From Ignavibacteria bacterium RIFOXYC2_FULL_35_21 (GTDB lineage Bacteria > Bacteroidota > Ignavibacteria > Kapaibacteriales > UBA2268), in assembly GCA_001804705.1 (NCBI GenBank), contig MHAY01000059.1, positions 1 to 35,390 on the forward strand: a DNA stretch of 35,390 nt, in the 5' to 3' direction. Positions within the stretch are counted from its first letter, which is position 1; each line of letters opens with the position of its first letter. The position numbers and the translations under genes are program-made. Shown here one piece after another: positions 32,476 through 35,390 of the stretch. Below the pieces are notes generated by a model that saw only the letters and a program-made list of their open reading frames with translations, was not told where the DNA came from and made no database searches.

Positions 32476-35257
32476 GTCTGTTATCTTCTGAATCATTTGG
32501 TGCAACAGGTTTTGTTGGACCATATCCTTTGGCAATTACCTTTGACTTGCTGATACCTTTTGAGACGAGGTAATTTACGACAGACTTAGCACGGGCATCG
32601 GATAATTTCATATTAACTGCATCAGTGCCAATGTTGTCAGTATGACCTGATACTTCCAATTTGATATTAGGATTATCTTTCAGAATTTGAACAAGCCTGT
32701 TCAGTTCAGGAAATGGTTCCTTTCTTAGTTTTGATTTTCCAAAATCGAAAAATAAATTATTAATGCGAGCTTTTTGACCCTTTTCAATTGGCACAAGTTG
32801 TAAATCAGAGACAGATTTTTTATATACTTTTAAATTCATCAAATCAACATTATCGTTAACAGAGATAAAGTCAGGTGCTTCCGCTCTAAAACCATATTTT
32901 TTCCCGGCAGGTAAAATGATTTTATAAATGCCTGTTGAAGGATTAGTATGTGCTATTCCCAGTTCTTCCCCTGTAATTAAATCCTCATAATGAATTTCTG
33001 CCTCAACAGGTTCATTCGTCTTTGCATTAATGACTTTCCCTTCAATAAGAATTACAGGATTGGGTCTCTTATCCATTGGTAAACCGATTCTGTAAATATC
33101 TTGACCCCCGTATGAATCCTTTGATGAAGCAAAATAAGCAAAATCTCCACTTGCTGGTATTACATAAAAGCCTTCGTCACCATAAGAATTAATTGTTGGA
33201 CCTAGATTTTCCGGTGTTGACCACTTTTTCCATGATTTATCTAATCTTCTTGTTAGAAATAAATCTGAACCACCAAAACCGCTATGTCCCTTACTGCTGA
33301 AGTAAAGTGTAACATTATCTGATGCTAAAAATGGACTTGATTCTTCATCCCATGTATTTATAGTTGTTCCAAGATTTCTTGGCTCAGACCATGAATCATC
33401 CTTATTTTTAAAACTAATATATATATCATTTCCTCCGTAGCTATCATACCTTTTTGCTGAAATAATAATTACTTTTCCATCATTTGACATTGTGGAGTTG
33501 TGGTAAGTACTGAGTGATATAAAATTTTTCATATCAATATCATTCGGGTAACTCCATCCTTCACTTAATCTATATGAAATCGAGTTTCCATTGCCTGTAT
33601 ACAAATCGTTATAAAGGTTATGCAATATCATTAAATTACCGTCAGGACTAATTGATGAAACTGCATTATGACCTTCATTATTTAAAGGAGAACCTATATT
33701 TTGTGCTTCACCCCAATCACCATTTGCATCTAATTCAGAATAGTAAATATCTTCGCCACCAAATCCACCGGGGTTGTCCCTTCTAACAAAATACAAAGTT
33801 TCGCCATCAGGGGCTATAACCGGGGCATATTCACTATATAATGAATTTACTTTGTTACCCAAATTTTCAGGTGCTTTTGTAATTTCCTCATTATATTTCA
33901 TTCTTATATCTATAGCAGCATCGGTTTCTCCAAATGTATTTAAAAATCGTCTTTGACTTTCAATATCTGTACAATATTGTTTCGCTTTTTCTCCTGCTTC
34001 ATTAATGTATTCAGGATATAATTCTGCTGCTTCAATCCAATCGTTTAAATCCTCACTTTCATTTATATATTTTAGCTTGAGTTTTTTTATTGAATTTGAT
34101 AAGGCAAATGTGTTTACTACTCGTGGGAGGTCATACCTCTTAATATTTGGTAGTGCCTTTTCAATTGCCTCGTCTGCTCTTGATGAATTTGGAAATAGTA
34201 TTGAATAGCTCAGTAAATCTTGGGTTGTATTTATATAATAAATTGCTTTATTTTCTAATGAAGCAATGTCATTAGGATTAGGAAACATATCGAAATAAGA
34301 TTCAACGTCTTTATAACTACTAATGTACGATAAGGAATTTTTTTGAATGTTATTTTTATATTCACTTTCAGGAAAAAGATTAATGAATTCTTTTGCTTCT
34401 GACAGATTATTTACATTATACAATTTATTTTCGATTTGTTTTTTTAACTCATCGTCAAAAGGTACTTTTAAAAACAGTTTTTTTGCGTCATATATGTCTT
34501 TAGTGAACATTATAGCTTTATAATTATATTCTTTCTGGAGTGATGGATAAAGCTCAACAGCTTTTAACCATTCATCAAGGTTTCCAGTTCGTTTGTAATA
34601 ATCTCTTATCACATCATTTCCAGCTTCTGAATATGGGAATAAGCCAACAATAACAGGAAGCTCAGAACTATTAAGATTAGAAATTGACCTTCTGATTACA
34701 TCTGAAGTATATTTGCTATTTGGAAAAAAAGTTTTGAATAAACTGGCATCATCGGCTGTATAAAAATTAAAATCCTCATCTGCATCATCTGGAATTGCTT
34801 TTATGTAAGAATTTACATAAGATTTTAAATAAGAATTTATCAGGATTAAATCATCGTCATATCTTTTTAACCAATTTTGAGCATCACTATCGAAAAAAAT
34901 CTCATGTTTATTGCCATCACTGCTAAATTCATAAATAAGAAAACCAGTTAATAATCCGGCTAATACAGACTGCCCTATTCTTATTTCATTTTTACTTAAA
35001 TTCCCAACCTTATAGTCATAAGGAGCATATTGATAAACTGCATATCCGACTCCTGCAGAAAAGCCTAAGTTTAATGTCCAGCCTAATATATTCAGTCTTT
35101 CGACACAATAAGGATTATTATAGGTAACAATCTGATTTTTTGCTTCATAAGGCTCACCTTTGTATTTGGGTCTTAAACTTGTGCAGTTTGTAAAGATTAA
35201 TCCACTTAATATAAAAATACAGATTATTCTCAAATTAAAATTGATTACCCTTTTCAT
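32441..35257 (-). CDS. PorE-like OmpA-family lipoprotein with PD40 propeller
   Basis: A 938-residue protein. The signal peptide ends FTNC, so Cys25 is probably lipidated. Residues about 45-115 are partly hydrophobic; about 120-470 are helical repeats. A PD40/WD40-like propeller spans about 475-720, with blades such as YAPVIAPDGETLYFV, FGGEDIYYSEL and YGGQDIYRIGL. A carboxypeptidase-regulatory-like domain lies at about 727-815. An OmpA-type peptidoglycan-binding domain closes the protein (about 830-938: EVSGHTDNIG, LSDARAKSVVNYL, NRRVEI). This is the architecture of PorE, the T9SS protein linking the secretion complex to peptidoglycan, but similar OmpA/PD40 proteins occur in many copies, so orthology is uncertain. 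AAGGAA precedes the ATG. Confidence 0.85.
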   Translation of the reverse strand: MKRVINFNLRIICIFILSGLIFTNCTSLRPKYKGEPYEAKNQIVTYNNPYCVERLNILGWTLNLGFSAGVGYAVYQYAPYDYKVGNLSKNEIRIGQSVLAGLLTGFLIYEFSSDGNKHEIFFDSDAQNWLKRYDDDLILINSYLKSYVNSYIKAIPDDADEDFNFYTADDASLFKTFFPNSKYTSDVIRRSISNLNSSELPVIVGLFPYSEAGNDVIRDYYKRTGNLDEWLKAVELYPSLQKEYNYKAIMFTKDIYDAKKLFLKVPFDDELKKQIENKLYNVNNLSEAKEFINLFPESEYKNNIQKNSLSYISSYKDVESYFDMFPNPNDIASLENKAIYYINTTQDLLSYSILFPNSSRADEAIEKALPNIKRYDLPRVVNTFALSNSIKKLKLKYINESEDLNDWIEAAELYPEYINEAGEKAKQYCTDIESQRRFLNTFGETDAAIDIRMKYNEEITKAPENLGNKVNSLYSEYAPVIAPDGETLYFVRRDNPGGFGGEDIYYSELDANGDWGEAQNIGSPLNNEGHNAVSSISPDGNLMILHNLYNDLYTGNGNSISYRLSEGWSYPNDIDMKNFISLSTYHNSTMSNDGKVIIISAKRYDSYGGNDIYISFKNKDDSWSEPRNLGTTINTWDEESSPFLASDNVTLYFSSKGHSGFGGSDLFLTRRLDKSWKKWSTPENLGPTINSYGDEGFYVIPASGDFAYFASSKDSYGGQDIYRIGLPMDKRPNPVILIEGKVINAKTNEPVEAEIHYEDLITGEELGIAHTNPSTGIYKIILPAGKKYGFRAEAPDFISVNDNVDLMNLKVYKKSVSDLQLVPIEKGQKARINNLFFDFGKSKLRKEPFPELNRLVQILKDNPNIKLEVSGHTDNIGTDAVNMKLSDARAKSVVNYLVSKGISKSKVIAKGYGPTKPVAPNDSEDNRQKNRRVEILII

Positions 35258-35347
35258 AATGATTCCTTAATAGTTTTATTCCATTTCTAATATTTTCATT
35301 AGTAATTCGTAATTCCTATTTGTGCCATTTGGCTCATACCTTGATAG

Positions 35348-35355
35348 CAAAAGTA
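35348..35355 (-). promoter_or_regulatory. putative -7 element of the PorE-like gene
   Basis: On the minus strand this reads TACTTTTG, matching TAnnTTTG, about 90 bases before the ATG at 35257. A -33 TTTG is not visible. A chance match is possible. Confidence 0.25.
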
Positions 35356-35390
35356 AAAATTTTTACTATTTAAAGTACGTAGCCATGATA

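Overview
The window looks like a chromosomal segment from a low-GC, Gram-negative bacterium of the Bacteroidota/Chlorobiota assemblage (Bacteroidota proper, or an Ignavibacteria- or Kapabacteria-like lineage). This rests on three proteins ending in type IX secretion (T9SS) sorting domains, a TonB-dependent receptor with a carboxypeptidase-regulatory-like N-terminus, a FISUMP domain, a PorE-like OmpA lipoprotein, a FadL/OMPP1-type porin, and several TAnnTTTG -7 promoter elements, the best of them seven bases before a tRNA gene. No database was consulted, so the lineage is an inference. There is no rRNA, CRISPR array or transposase gene.

Layout. 1-583 is gene-free and built of repeats: a nested minisatellite, a 113-bp tandem duplication and a dispersed cttcga..gctcag..tgac motif. 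584-3231 (minus) is a two-gene unit: a Tyr/Ser-rich lipoprotein followed two bases later by an outer-membrane barrel. 3521-5280 (plus) holds a polytopic membrane protein and a HepT/MntA toxin-antitoxin pair; tRNA-Leu(UAA) follows. 5578-9453 holds a secreted protein (minus), an exported metal-binding-like domain that has lost its CxxC, a candidate three-way-junction RNA and a TonB-dependent receptor. After the receptor come a 167-bp inverted-repeat element and the decayed tail of a TonB gene. 9801-11209 encodes a methyltransferase and a YdeI/OmdA-like protein; 11248-12690 (minus) an Asp-box T9SS cargo.

12962-19804 is a respiratory cluster of three genes carrying 39 predicted c-type haems (13, 7 and 19) plus two cytochrome b domains. 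The simplest reading is a quinone-linked inner-membrane and periplasmic electron conduit. No terminal oxidoreductase or outer-membrane conduit is visible here.

20001-35257 is the most interesting part. An ECF sigma factor, a one-pass anti-sigma candidate and an exported TPR-CHAT caspase-like protease form an operon (25609 to 21235, minus). It is divergent from a 2198-residue modular T9SS cargo with a lipase-like core (25796-32392). The 186-bp divergent region contains the same 9-mer, TGAAACCGG, once on each strand and pointing at each flanking gene, which resembles an ECF -35 element. A PorE-like lipoprotein gene converges on the giant gene. My main hypothesis is that the CHAT protease controls the sigma factor by proteolysis and that the giant secreted hydrolase is an output gene.
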